Assembly (NCBI RefSeq): GCF_028807635.1
Contig: NZ_JARBAX010000001.1
Span: 1,811,001-1,875,000 of the forward strand
Reading direction: 5' to 3'
Source of the DNA: Streptomyces spiramyceticus
Lineage (GTDB): Bacteria; Actinomycetota; Actinomycetes; Streptomycetales; Streptomycetaceae
Length of the DNA stretch: 64,000 nt
The translations under genes were made by a program, and so were the position numbers. The notes under the pieces were generated by a model. The model worked only from the letters and a program-made list of their open reading frames with translations, ran no database searches and was not told where the DNA came from. Positions 54,080-62,017 of this stretch are shown here, in pieces; the first letter of the stretch is position 1; every line of letters starts with the position of its first letter.

Positions 54080-56514
54080 ATACGCAGGGCTTCGGTCCGG
54101 GTGCCGGCGGCGTACCAGATGTTGAGCTGGTACGACTTGCCGCCGGCATTGAAGCCGAGCTGACGGGCCCGCCAGGGCTCGCCGCCCTGCGTGAACAGGT
54201 ACTCCCAGACGATGGCGGGCCGCTGCTGGAAGGTGGTGCGCTCCAGGCGCAGCTTGCTGTAGCCGGGGACGTCCTGGGAGTCCCGTTCGAACTGCTGCCA
54301 TTGGGCGAGGAGATCGCCGCCGCGTACGAGTGCGTACGAGGCGGCGATTTCTTGTTGTCCGGCGGGCGAGTGGTAGTGGACGTTGGACGGGGTCTTGGCG
54401 CTACGGGTCCACGCCTTGGGCGGCGCCCAGGCGAACCCGGTCTCGCTGCGGGTGCCGGGCGGCGCGGTGGGGGGCCGGGAAGTCCCGGCGACGGTGGGGG
54501 CGGAGGTCGAGGCCGGGGTGGGCGTACGTGTCGTAGTCCCGACCGGCTCGCCGACGGGGTCGCGGGCGGTCAGGACCATGACGGTGGCGACGACCGCAGC
54601 GGCTGCGAGTACGGCCGCGACGAGTGCGTGGCTCGTGGGCTTACGGAAGCGGGGCGGGCGCGGGACGGCCGGGGAGGCCGGGGTAGCGGTGGCCTCGGCG
54701 GCGTTACGGCTCCCCGCAGGCGTACGCCCCGAATCCGCGCCCGGCACGGGCCGCCCGGCGGCCGGGCCGGCGGCGGACACCCCGGCGGGCTGCGCAGCCC
54801 GCCCCCAGGACGGCACACCCCCACCGCCACCCAACGGCCCACACCCGGCAGCCACCGGGTTCCCGTCGCGCCCCTCAGCGCCCAGGGCGTCGGGAGCCTG
54901 CGGAGGCGGAGGCCCAACTGCCGGCGGGCGCGCGAGGGGGTGCCGCCCGAGGGGCTCCGCTGGGCGGCGCGACGGCGGCTCCGGAGGCTCCACCAGACCA
55001 GGCGGCGGCGAATCAAGGGGCTCCACCAAGCCACGCGGCGGCCCCCCAGGGAGCTCCGCCAAGCCGGGCGGCGGAATCTCAGGGACCTCTGCAACACCGC
55101 GCGGCGGCGCCTGCGGAGTCTCAGCCACGCCATGCGGCAGCCCTCCAGGGAGCTCCGCCAAGCCGCGCGGCAGACTCTCAGGAGTCACCGCCAGGCCGCG
55201 CGACGGCACCTCAGGAGCCTCCGCGAGACCGCGCCGCGACGTCTCCAAGGTCTCCGACGGGCGGCGCAGCGGAGACTCAGGGACCCCTGCCACACCACGT
55301 GGCGGCGCCTGCGGAGTCTCAGCCACGCCATGCGGCAGCCCCTCAGGGAGCTCCGCCAAGCCGGGCGGCGGAATCTCAGGGAACTCTGCAACACCGCGCG
55401 GCGGCGCCTGCGGAGTCTCCGCCACGCCATGCGGCAGCCCTCCAGGGAGCTCGGCCAGGCCACGCGGCGGCGAATGCAGGGGCTCCACCACGCCACGCGG
55501 CGTCTCCGGGGCCTCGGCCACGCCGCGCGGCAGCCTCTCCGGTGCCTCCGCCACGCCACGCAGCGGCCCCTCCGGGGGCTCCGCCCCGCCACGCCCCGGC
55601 GCGTCCGCAGGGCTGGTCATCGCCTCGGCCGACTCGACCGCCTCCAGCGCCGCGTGCAAGGCGTTCAAGTCCGGGCGCAGTGCCGGGTCCTTGGCCAGTA
55701 GCGCTGCCAGCACCGGGGACAACTGGCCCGCTTCTGGCGGGAGTACGGGCTCCTCGTACAGCACGGCGTGCAGCGTTGCCAGGGTCGTCGGGCGGGCGAA
55801 GGGGGAATGGCCTGCCACCGCCGCGCACAGCGTCGCGCCCAGGGACCACAGGTCCGACGGCGGGCCCTGGGGGCGGCCGCCCACCCGCTCGGGGGCCATG
55901 TAGTCGGGTGAGCCGACCAGCATCCCCGCCATCGTCAGCGCCTTCGTGTCCTGGATCGCCGCGATGCCGAAGTCCGTCAGGACCACCCTGCCGGCCCGGC
56001 CCGGCCTGTCCGCCCGGCCGAGCAGGACGTTGCCGGGCTTGATGTCGCGGTGCAGGACTCCTACCGCGTGGACTTCTCTCAGCGCCGCGACCAGGCCCAG
56101 GCCGATTCTCGCCGCCTCCTGCGGGCGCAACGGGCCTTCCTCTGCCAGGGTTTGTTCCAGCGAGCGCGAGTCGACGAGCTCCATCACGATCCACAGGCGG
56201 TCGTTCACCTCCGCCACGTCGTACACCCTGACCACATTGGGATGGTCGATCCTGGCAGTCGCGCGCGCCTCGCGCAGTGTGCGTTCGCGGCGGATCCTGC
56301 TGTCCTCCGCGTCGAGGCCGTCCATCCGCATTTCCTTTACGGCGACACGGCGGTCCAGGATTTCGTCGAACGCACGCCACACACGCCCCATTCCCCCCTG
56401 GCCTATTGTTTCGCCCAGGCGATAACGCCCGGCGACCAATAACCCCGGGGCGCCCGGCATTCCCGGCTGCACCGGCTTTCCCGGTGACCCGGACTTCCTC
56501 GATATTCCCGGCAT
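54043..56514 (-). CDS. Membrane Ser/Thr protein kinase with 11-residue tandem-repeat linker
   Basis: This 823-residue protein has an N-terminal kinase domain with GQGGMG at 38-43, Lys60 (VAVKEM), HRDIKPGN at 155-162, DFG at 181-183 and SPDYMAPERVGG. A linker of about 19 imperfect 11-residue repeats (PRGVAETPQAP, PRGLAELPGGL, PHGVAETPQAP types) covers roughly residues 315-523. Pro/Gly-rich sequence follows, then one helix (HALVAAVLAAAAVVATVMVL, about 627-646) and a ~150-residue outer domain of a type seen on Streptomyces kinases (PAIVWEYLFTQGGEPWRARQ). No PASTA domain is present. The ATG at 56514 follows GGGGAGG. It is divergent from the LPSTG protein gene. Confidence 0.93.
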   Translation of the reverse strand: MPGISRKSGSPGKPVQPGMPGAPGLLVAGRYRLGETIGQGGMGRVWRAFDEILDRRVAVKEMRMDGLDAEDSRIRRERTLREARATARIDHPNVVRVYDVAEVNDRLWIVMELVDSRSLEQTLAEEGPLRPQEAARIGLGLVAALREVHAVGVLHRDIKPGNVLLGRADRPGRAGRVVLTDFGIAAIQDTKALTMAGMLVGSPDYMAPERVGGRPQGPPSDLWSLGATLCAAVAGHSPFARPTTLATLHAVLYEEPVLPPEAGQLSPVLAALLAKDPALRPDLNALHAALEAVESAEAMTSPADAPGRGGAEPPEGPLRGVAEAPERLPRGVAEAPETPRGVVEPLHSPPRGLAELPGGLPHGVAETPQAPPRGVAEFPEIPPPGLAELPEGLPHGVAETPQAPPRGVAGVPESPLRRPSETLETSRRGLAEAPEVPSRGLAVTPESLPRGLAELPGGLPHGVAETPQAPPRGVAEVPEIPPPGLAELPGGPPRGLVEPLDSPPPGLVEPPEPPSRRPAEPLGRHPLARPPAVGPPPPQAPDALGAEGRDGNPVAAGCGPLGGGGGVPSWGRAAQPAGVSAAGPAAGRPVPGADSGRTPAGSRNAAEATATPASPAVPRPPRFRKPTSHALVAAVLAAAAVVATVMVLTARDPVGEPVGTTTRTPTPASTSAPTVAGTSRPPTAPPGTRSETGFAWAPPKAWTRSAKTPSNVHYHSPAGQQEIAASYALVRGGDLLAQWQQFERDSQDVPGYSKLRLERTTFQQRPAIVWEYLFTQGGEPWRARQLGFNAGGKSYQLNIWYAAGTRTEALRIYDTVAESFTPL

Positions 56515-56648
56515 TGGCGTCCTCCCCCTCAGCACCCGCTGCGGCCAGGACAGAAGCGTGAACTTCCCACTATCACAGCATAGTTGCGTGAAATCTTGTG
56601 GTACCTCTTCAAGTAGCGAAACGCCCTGCACGGCGAGGGGGATGGGAA

Positions 56649-57392
56649 ATGCACGTATCGAAGACCAAAACCGCTGGATCATTGACGGCGACCGCCATGG
56701 CGGCCGTTCTGTTTCTGCCGTTCAGCGCTTCGGCCGCGGACGAACCCGCGCCCGGCAGCAGCAAAGGGGGAAAGCCAGGTCCGGCAGCCGCTGCCGAAGC
56801 CGACGTGAAGGTCACCACCGAGCTGCCCGAACGCATCACGGTCGACAACACGTCGGAGAAGACCGAGCTGTCCGCGAAGGTGCTCAACCGGGGGACGAAG
56901 GACACCGGTCCGATCACCATGGCCGTCGTCGGCTTCGACGGTATGCGAATAACCGCCGTTGAGGGCTGTTCACCGATTCCCGGGAACCGGCTGCCCAAGG
57001 GTTCCAACAGCGGTTTCGCCTGCGTCATCGACAACGTCGCGGCGGGCAAGGACCGTTCGTACGCCGTCACCGCGACCTTCGACCTCCAGAAGACCGGCAA
57101 GATCTGCCTGCCCGTGACGAAGGGAACCAGCGAGAAGCTGCTGTGGCAGCAGGGGCCCGTCGCCTTCGGCGCGTCCCACCCGACACCGAATGCCCCCGAC
57201 ACCCCGCTCCTCCTCGGCACCGACAACACGCCGTTCGGTCCCGCCGGCCGGTCGTCCGAGCCCGCCGAGGACCTGCCGTCGACCGGCCCGTACGACGGCA
57301 CGCTGCCGCTCGGCCTGGCCGGGGTACTGCTGCTCGCCGCGGGCGGCGCCGGGGCGTGGTGGTCGACTCGCAGCCGAGCCGACGCCAAGTAG
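56649..57392 (+). CDS. Secreted LPxTG-type surface protein candidate
   Basis: This 247-residue protein has a signal peptide MHVSKTKTAGSLTATAMAAV...FSASA (cleavage near residue 29). A domain with Cys pairs (EGCSPIP, GFACVID, KICLPVT) follows and probably has an immunoglobulin-like or CARDB-like beta fold. A sorting signal ends the protein: LPSTG at 209-213, a hydrophobic segment LGLAGVLLLAAGGAGAWW and the basic tail STRSRADAK. It is thus probably anchored to peptidoglycan by a sortase, or membrane-retained. The ATG at 56649 has a GGGGGATGGG upstream. It is divergent from the Ser/Thr kinase, and a shared terminator with bioY follows. Confidence 0.8.
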   Translation: MHVSKTKTAGSLTATAMAAVLFLPFSASAADEPAPGSSKGGKPGPAAAAEADVKVTTELPERITVDNTSEKTELSAKVLNRGTKDTGPITMAVVGFDGMRITAVEGCSPIPGNRLPKGSNSGFACVIDNVAAGKDRSYAVTATFDLQKTGKICLPVTKGTSEKLLWQQGPVAFGASHPTPNAPDTPLLLGTDNTPFGPAGRSSEPAEDLPSTGPYDGTLPLGLAGVLLLAAGGAGAWWSTRSRADAK

Positions 57393-57454
57393 AAGACACC
57401 AGATAGAAGACGCCGAGCAGAGACGCCCAAGCAGAAGAGGCCAAGCAGAACGCG

Positions 57455-57492
57455 CGAAGGCCCGCGCCTGCCTTGCAGGTGCGGGCCTTTCG
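57455..57492. terminator. Bidirectional terminator between the LPSTG protein gene and bioY
   Basis: CGAAGGCCCGCGCCTGC (57455-57471) pairs with GCAGGTGCGGGCCTTTCG (57475-57492) with one mismatch and one bulge. It lies between two convergent genes. Confidence 0.85.
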
Positions 57493-57510
57493 TCGTGCTT
57501 ACGGCCGGGC

Positions 57511-58113
57511 TCAGCCTCGGTCGCCCACCAGCTTCCACGCCGCCGGCAGCGCCCCCATCGCCAGCGCCGCCTTCAGCGCGTCGCCGATCAGGAACGGGAC
57601 CAGGCCGGCCGCCACCGCCGCGCTCAGCGACATGCCGGTCGACAGCGCCAGGTACGGCACGCCCACGGCGTAGATGACCGCCGAGCCCAGCACCATCGTC
57701 CCGGCCGTGCGAAGCACCGAGCGGTCGCCGCCGCGGCGGGCCAGCGCACCGACCACCGTGGCGGCCAGCAGCATGCCGAGGATGTAGCCGAAGGACGCAC
57801 CGCCCGCGCCCGACGTGCCGCCCGCGAACCACGGCATCCCGGCCATGCCGATCACGGCGTACAGCGCGAGGGAGAGGAAGCCGCGGCGGGCGCCGACGGC
57901 CGTGCCGACCAGCAGGGCCGCGAAGGTCTGGCCGGTGACCGGAACCGGGGAGCCGGGGACGGGTACCGCGATCTGGGCCGCTATGCCGGTGAGCGCCGCG
58001 CCGCCGAGCACCAGGGCCGCGTCGCGGGCGAAGGCACGCGTGGCGGTGGAGGCGGAAGGCAGCAGGTCGGCGAGGACCGCTCCGGAACGGACGGGGGCGG
58101 CAGCAGTGCTCAT
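57511..58113 (-). CDS. bioY: Biotin ECF transporter S component BioY
   Basis: This 200-residue integral membrane biotin-binding subunit has about six helices with VPVPGSPVPVTGQTFAALLV (the BioY loop P-V-T-G-Q-T), GFLSLALYAVIGMAGMPWFA, GGASFGYILGMLLAATVVGA and GLVPFLIGDALKAALAMGAL. The ATG at 58113 (MSTAAAPVRSG) follows GGAG. No BioM/BioN energising genes are adjacent, so it may use a shared ECF module or act alone. No BirA/BioQ operator was identified upstream; a pentanucleotide repeat lies 41-65 bases before the start. Confidence 0.95.
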   Translation of the reverse strand: MSTAAAPVRSGAVLADLLPSASTATRAFARDAALVLGGAALTGIAAQIAVPVPGSPVPVTGQTFAALLVGTAVGARRGFLSLALYAVIGMAGMPWFAGGTSGAGGASFGYILGMLLAATVVGALARRGGDRSVLRTAGTMVLGSAVIYAVGVPYLALSTGMSLSAAVAAGLVPFLIGDALKAALAMGALPAAWKLVGDRG

Positions 58114-58153
58114 CGGGACTCCGCAGGTTGCAGGTTCGGTGGAGGAAGGAACG

Positions 58154-58178
58154 ACTGGACTGGACTGGACTGGACTGG
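58154..58178. repeat. (ACTGG)5 microsatellite upstream of bioY
   Basis: Five exact ACTGG units lie in the 329-base gap between bioY and the permease gene at 58443 (58114-58442). The gap also has an inverted repeat GTGATACGCGTCAC at 58311-58324, and otherwise no recognisable gene. Length change of the microsatellite could shift bioY promoter spacing. Confidence 0.8.
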
Positions 58179-58442
58179 AGGTGGAAGCAGGGAAGAACAC
58201 CGTGACGTTAGCTCAGGAGTCAACGCGCGATCACCATCAGCCGCCGACAAAGCGGCGGTTGACCGTTTGGTGGGGTTCACACAAAGAGGCAGAAGTAATC
58301 CTGGGAATGCGTGATACGCGTCACTGAGGTCACAGGAGTGCGCGGCCATTTTGCGGAGAAGGGCCATGCTCGGCGAGACTGTGGGGCCCTCACAAATGAT
58401 CCGCATAAATGATCCGCTGAAGTTCCTAGAGTTGCGAGCAGC

Positions 58443-59816
58443 ATGCACGACGATCCGGCCGAGCCCCTTGCCCATGGGCTGAAGCGGCGACACCTCACCA
58501 TGCTCGGCCTCGGCGGAGTGATCGGTGCCGGGCTTTTCGTCGGCTCGGGTGCCGGTATCGCGGTCGCAGGACCCGGCATTGTCATCTCGTATCTGATCGC
58601 GGGCGCACTCGCGATGCTGGTGATGCGGATGCTCGGCGAGATGTCCGCCGCCATGCCCGCGTCCGGTTCCTTCTCGGTGCACGCCGAACGTGCGCTCGGG
58701 CGCTGGGCCGGGTTCAGCGTCGGCTGGCTGTACTGGTTCCTGCTCGTCGTGGTGCTCGCCGTGGAGGCGACCGCCGCCGCGCAGATCGCGCACGGCTGGG
58801 TGCCCGATATCGCGCAGTGGACCTGGGTGCTGATCTTCATGGTGGTCTTCACCGGCGCCAACCTCGCCGCCGTGAAGAACTTCGGTGAATTCGAGTTCTG
58901 GTTCGCCGCCCTCAAGGTCGGCGCGATTGTGCTGTTCCTCGGGCTGGGGCTGCTGGCCGTCTTCGGGGTGCTGCCCGACACCTCCCCGGTCGGTTTCACC
59001 AACCTCACCGGCGAGGGCGGCTTCCTCCCCAACGGCTGGGAAGGCGTCGTCTCCGGCGTACTCACCGTCGTCTTCGCCTTCGGCGGCCTGGAGGTCGTCA
59101 CGATTGCCGCCGCCGAGACCGACGATCCGGCCCGCAACGTCGCCCGCGCGGTGCGCGCCGCGGTGTGGCGCATCCTCTTCTTCTATATCGGGTCGATGCT
59201 GGTCATCGTGACCGTGCTGCCCTGGACCGCGCAGAAGGCGGGATTCAGTCCGTACGTCGCCGTGCTGGACGCCATCGGCATCCCGTCCGCCGGGCAGATC
59301 ATGAACATCGTGGTGTTCGTGGCGCTGCTGTCCGCGCTCAACGCCAATCTGTACGGGTCCTCGCGCATGGTCTTCTCGCTGGCCGAGCGCGGCGAGGCGC
59401 CGAAGGGCCTGCTCAAGGTGTCGGGCGGCGAGGGCGGCGGCGTACCGCGCCGTGCGGTGCTCGCCTCCGTGGCCTTCGGGTTCGTCTCCGTACTCCTCAA
59501 TCTCAAGTGGCCCGACAGCGTCTTCCTCTACATGCTCAACGCCGTCGGCGCGGTGCTGCTGTTCGTGTGGGGCCTGATCGTCGCCTCGCAGTTGCGCCTG
59601 CGGCGGCGCATCGAGCGCGAGTCGCCGGAGCTACTGGTGCTGAAGATGTGGGGCTTCCCCTGGCTGAGCTGGGTCACGCTGGCCGGGCTCGTCGGCGTAC
59701 TGCTGCTGATGCTCACCGATGATGCTGCGCGGCCTCAGTTGCTGTGGTCGGCGGCGGCCACCGGCGCGGTGCTGCTGGTGGCAGTCGTGAGGGAATGGTG
59801 TTCGAAGCGTGCGTGA
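58443..59816 (+). CDS. Amino-acid permease (APC/AAT family), paralogue 2
   Basis: This 457-residue transporter lacks the long N-terminal lead of its two paralogues. It starts MHDDPAEPLAHGLKRRHLTM and enters helix 1 with LGLGGVIGAGLFVGSGAGIA. It shares long blocks with the next gene (NLAAVKNFGEFEFWFAALKV is identical in both), so the two are tandem duplicates. About 12 helices are present; substrate unknown. The ATG at 58443 is at the usual distance before helix 1. No terminator is obvious before paralogue 3, which starts 118 bases downstream. Confidence 0.92.
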   Translation: MHDDPAEPLAHGLKRRHLTMLGLGGVIGAGLFVGSGAGIAVAGPGIVISYLIAGALAMLVMRMLGEMSAAMPASGSFSVHAERALGRWAGFSVGWLYWFLLVVVLAVEATAAAQIAHGWVPDIAQWTWVLIFMVVFTGANLAAVKNFGEFEFWFAALKVGAIVLFLGLGLLAVFGVLPDTSPVGFTNLTGEGGFLPNGWEGVVSGVLTVVFAFGGLEVVTIAAAETDDPARNVARAVRAAVWRILFFYIGSMLVIVTVLPWTAQKAGFSPYVAVLDAIGIPSAGQIMNIVVFVALLSALNANLYGSSRMVFSLAERGEAPKGLLKVSGGEGGGVPRRAVLASVAFGFVSVLLNLKWPDSVFLYMLNAVGAVLLFVWGLIVASQLRLRRRIERESPELLVLKMWGFPWLSWVTLAGLVGVLLLMLTDDAARPQLLWSAAATGAVLLVAVVREWCSKRA

Positions 59817-59934
59817 TCGCTCACTATGTGTGAACGTAGTGTCCGTATAGCGGTCAGGTGTTCCCTGTGAGCGGGGCATTTCTTCAGACTGTGGGCTCTG
59901 CTCCCCCGTCTCAGCTACTGAACAGGGCATGCCC

Positions 59935-61404
59935 ATGTCTCGGTCTTCCGCGCCGACGCCCGTCGAGGACGCCGCCGCAGTCGAGCCCGTAGAGAACAAC
60001 GGCGAGAACAGAGTCGAGAACAAAGTCGACTCGCCGCTCACTCACGGACTCAAGCAACGCCATCTGTCGATGATCGCCCTCGGCGGTGTCATCGGCGCGG
60101 GACTCTTCGTCGGGTCGGGTGCCGGCATTGCCGCCGCCGGTCCTTCGATCGTCGTCTCTTATGCGATATCCGGGCTGCTCGTCATGCTCGTGATGCGCAT
60201 GCTCGGCGAGATGTCCGCGGCCAACCCGGCCTCCGGTTCCTTCTCCGTTCACGCCGAGCGGGCGATCGGCCCGTGGGCGGGCTTCACCGCCGGCTGGTCC
60301 TTCTGGTTCCTGCTCTGTGTGGCCGTCGGCCTCGAAGGCATCGGTGCCGCGAAGATCATGGTCGCGTGGATGCCGGACACACCCGAGTGGGCCTGGGTCG
60401 CCCTCTTCATGCTGGTCTTCTGCGGTACGAACCTGGCCGCCGTGAAGAACTTCGGCGAGTTCGAGTTCTGGTTCGCCGCCCTCAAGGTCGGCGCGATCGC
60501 GCTCTTCCTGGGCATCGGCGCCCTCGCGATCCTGGGCCTCCTGCCCGGCTCCGACGCCCCCGCCCCCGGCACCGCCAACCTCACCGGCGCGGGCGGCTTC
60601 CTGCCGAACGGCTCCGAGGGCCTGATCGTCGGTCTGCTCGCGTCGGTCTTCGCGTACGGCGGCCTGGAGACGGTCACCATCGCCGCGGCCGAGTCCGAGA
60701 GCCCGGTCAAGGGCGTCGCGAAGGCCGTGCGTACGGCGATGTGGCGCATCGCGATCTTCTACATCGGCTCCATGGCGGTCATCGTCACCCTCGTCCCGTG
60801 GAACGACAAGGCGGTCGTCACCAAGGGCCCGTACGTCGCCACCCTCGACCACCTGGGCATCCCCGCCGCCGGCCAGATCATGAACGTGGTCGTGCTGGTC
60901 GCGCTGCTCTCCGCGATGAACGCCAACGTCTACGGCGCCTCCCGCATGGCCTGCTCGCTGGTCGCCCGCGGCCAGGGCCCGAAGGCGCTGGGCCAGGTCT
61001 TCGGCGGCGTCCCGCGCATCGCCGTACTGGTGTCCTCCGTCTTCGGCTTCGGCTGCGTACTGCTCAGCTACTGGCGGCCGAACGACATCTTCCAGTGGCT
61101 GCTCAACATGATCGGCGCGGTGATCCTGGTCGTCTGGATCTTCATCGCCGTCTCCCAGCTGCTGCTGCGCCGCCGCACCGAGCGCGAGGCGCCCGAGACG
61201 CTGGTCGTGAAGATGTGGGCCTACCCGGTCCTGACCTGGGTCGCGCTCGTCGGCATGGCCGCCATCTTCGTCCTGATGGCCCGTGAGGAGGGCACCCGTC
61301 TGCAGCTGTACTGGACGGGCGGTCTGACCGTCGCCCTCGCGATCGCCGGTTTCGCACTCCAGCGGTCCCGGTCCGCCAAGGCCGTCACGAACACGGAAGA
61401 TTGA
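59935..61404 (+). CDS. Amino-acid permease (APC/AAT family), paralogue 3
   Basis: This permease of about 489 residues has an acidic N-terminal lead (VEDAAAVEPVENNGENRVEN), then LKQRHLSMIALGGVIGAGLF and about 12 helices. The AAT signature and the block shared with paralogue 2 place it in the same transporter group. The ATG at 59935 (MSRSSAPTP) is preferred because CAGGG is well spaced; an ATG two codons upstream (59929) is too close. The 3' end overlaps the convergent histidine phosphatase gene by 20 bases. A GTGATCGCTCAC element overlaps the end of paralogue 2 upstream. Confidence 0.93.
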   Translation: MSRSSAPTPVEDAAAVEPVENNGENRVENKVDSPLTHGLKQRHLSMIALGGVIGAGLFVGSGAGIAAAGPSIVVSYAISGLLVMLVMRMLGEMSAANPASGSFSVHAERAIGPWAGFTAGWSFWFLLCVAVGLEGIGAAKIMVAWMPDTPEWAWVALFMLVFCGTNLAAVKNFGEFEFWFAALKVGAIALFLGIGALAILGLLPGSDAPAPGTANLTGAGGFLPNGSEGLIVGLLASVFAYGGLETVTIAAAESESPVKGVAKAVRTAMWRIAIFYIGSMAVIVTLVPWNDKAVVTKGPYVATLDHLGIPAAGQIMNVVVLVALLSAMNANVYGASRMACSLVARGQGPKALGQVFGGVPRIAVLVSSVFGFGCVLLSYWRPNDIFQWLLNMIGAVILVVWIFIAVSQLLLRRRTEREAPETLVVKMWAYPVLTWVALVGMAAIFVLMAREEGTRLQLYWTGGLTVALAIAGFALQRSRSAKAVTNTED

Positions 61405-62017
61405 GCGAGATCAGCGCGGTGTCCTTCCCGCTGATGCGCACCTCGCTCACCGCCGCGTTGCGCAACTGCGGGAAGACCCTCCGGTAGTCCCTCAGCGGAA
61501 TGCCGAGCAGCTCGCAGAGCACGAGCCGCAGCAGGGTGTTGTGGGCAACCACCAGCACCCGCTCCCCCTCGTGCTCCCGGGCGATACGGCGAAGCGCATC
61601 GGACCCCCTGGCCGCCACGGCCCGGGGGTCCTCCGCGTCCGGGAAGGGGTTCGCGACCGGATCGGCGCGGAAGGCTTCGGCCAACTCGGGCTTCTCGGCG
61701 GCGAATTCGCCGAGCGTACGGCCCTCCATCACGCCGTAGTGGCACTCGCGCAGCTCGTGCTCGCGGTGCGCTGCGAGCCCGAGCGCCCGGCATGCCGGTT
61801 CGGCGGTCTCGATGGCCCGCGGCACCGTGGACGTCCACACCGCGTCGACGGGATGCCTGGCCACCCACTCCCCCAACGCCTCGGCCTGCCTGCGGCCGAT
61901 CTCGGTCAGGGCTACGTCGCTGGTCCCGGCGTAGCGGTTCTCGGCGTGCCAGACGGTCTGGCCGTGACGGGCAAGCAGCAGCGTCGTACTCGGGGCAGGG
62001 CTCGGACTCGTACTCAC
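61385..62017 (-). CDS. Histidine phosphatase family protein
   Basis: This 210-residue enzyme of the phosphoglycerate-mutase-like superfamily has LLLARHGQTVWHAENRYAGT near residue 15 (RHG catalytic His), Arg in VPRAIETAEPAC, the Glu-containing LRECHYGVMEG and the second His in VLVVAHNTLLRLVL. It probably acts as a phosphatase rather than a mutase; the substrate could be a sugar phosphate, given its partner. Its GTG at 62017 overlaps the stop of the upstream FGGY kinase gene (GTGA), indicating one operon with coupled translation. Confidence 0.93.
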   Translation of the reverse strand: MSTSPSPAPSTTLLLARHGQTVWHAENRYAGTSDVALTEIGRRQAEALGEWVARHPVDAVWTSTVPRAIETAEPACRALGLAAHREHELRECHYGVMEGRTLGEFAAEKPELAEAFRADPVANPFPDAEDPRAVAARGSDALRRIAREHEGERVLVVAHNTLLRLVLCELLGIPLRDYRRVFPQLRNAAVSEVRISGKDTALISLNLPCS

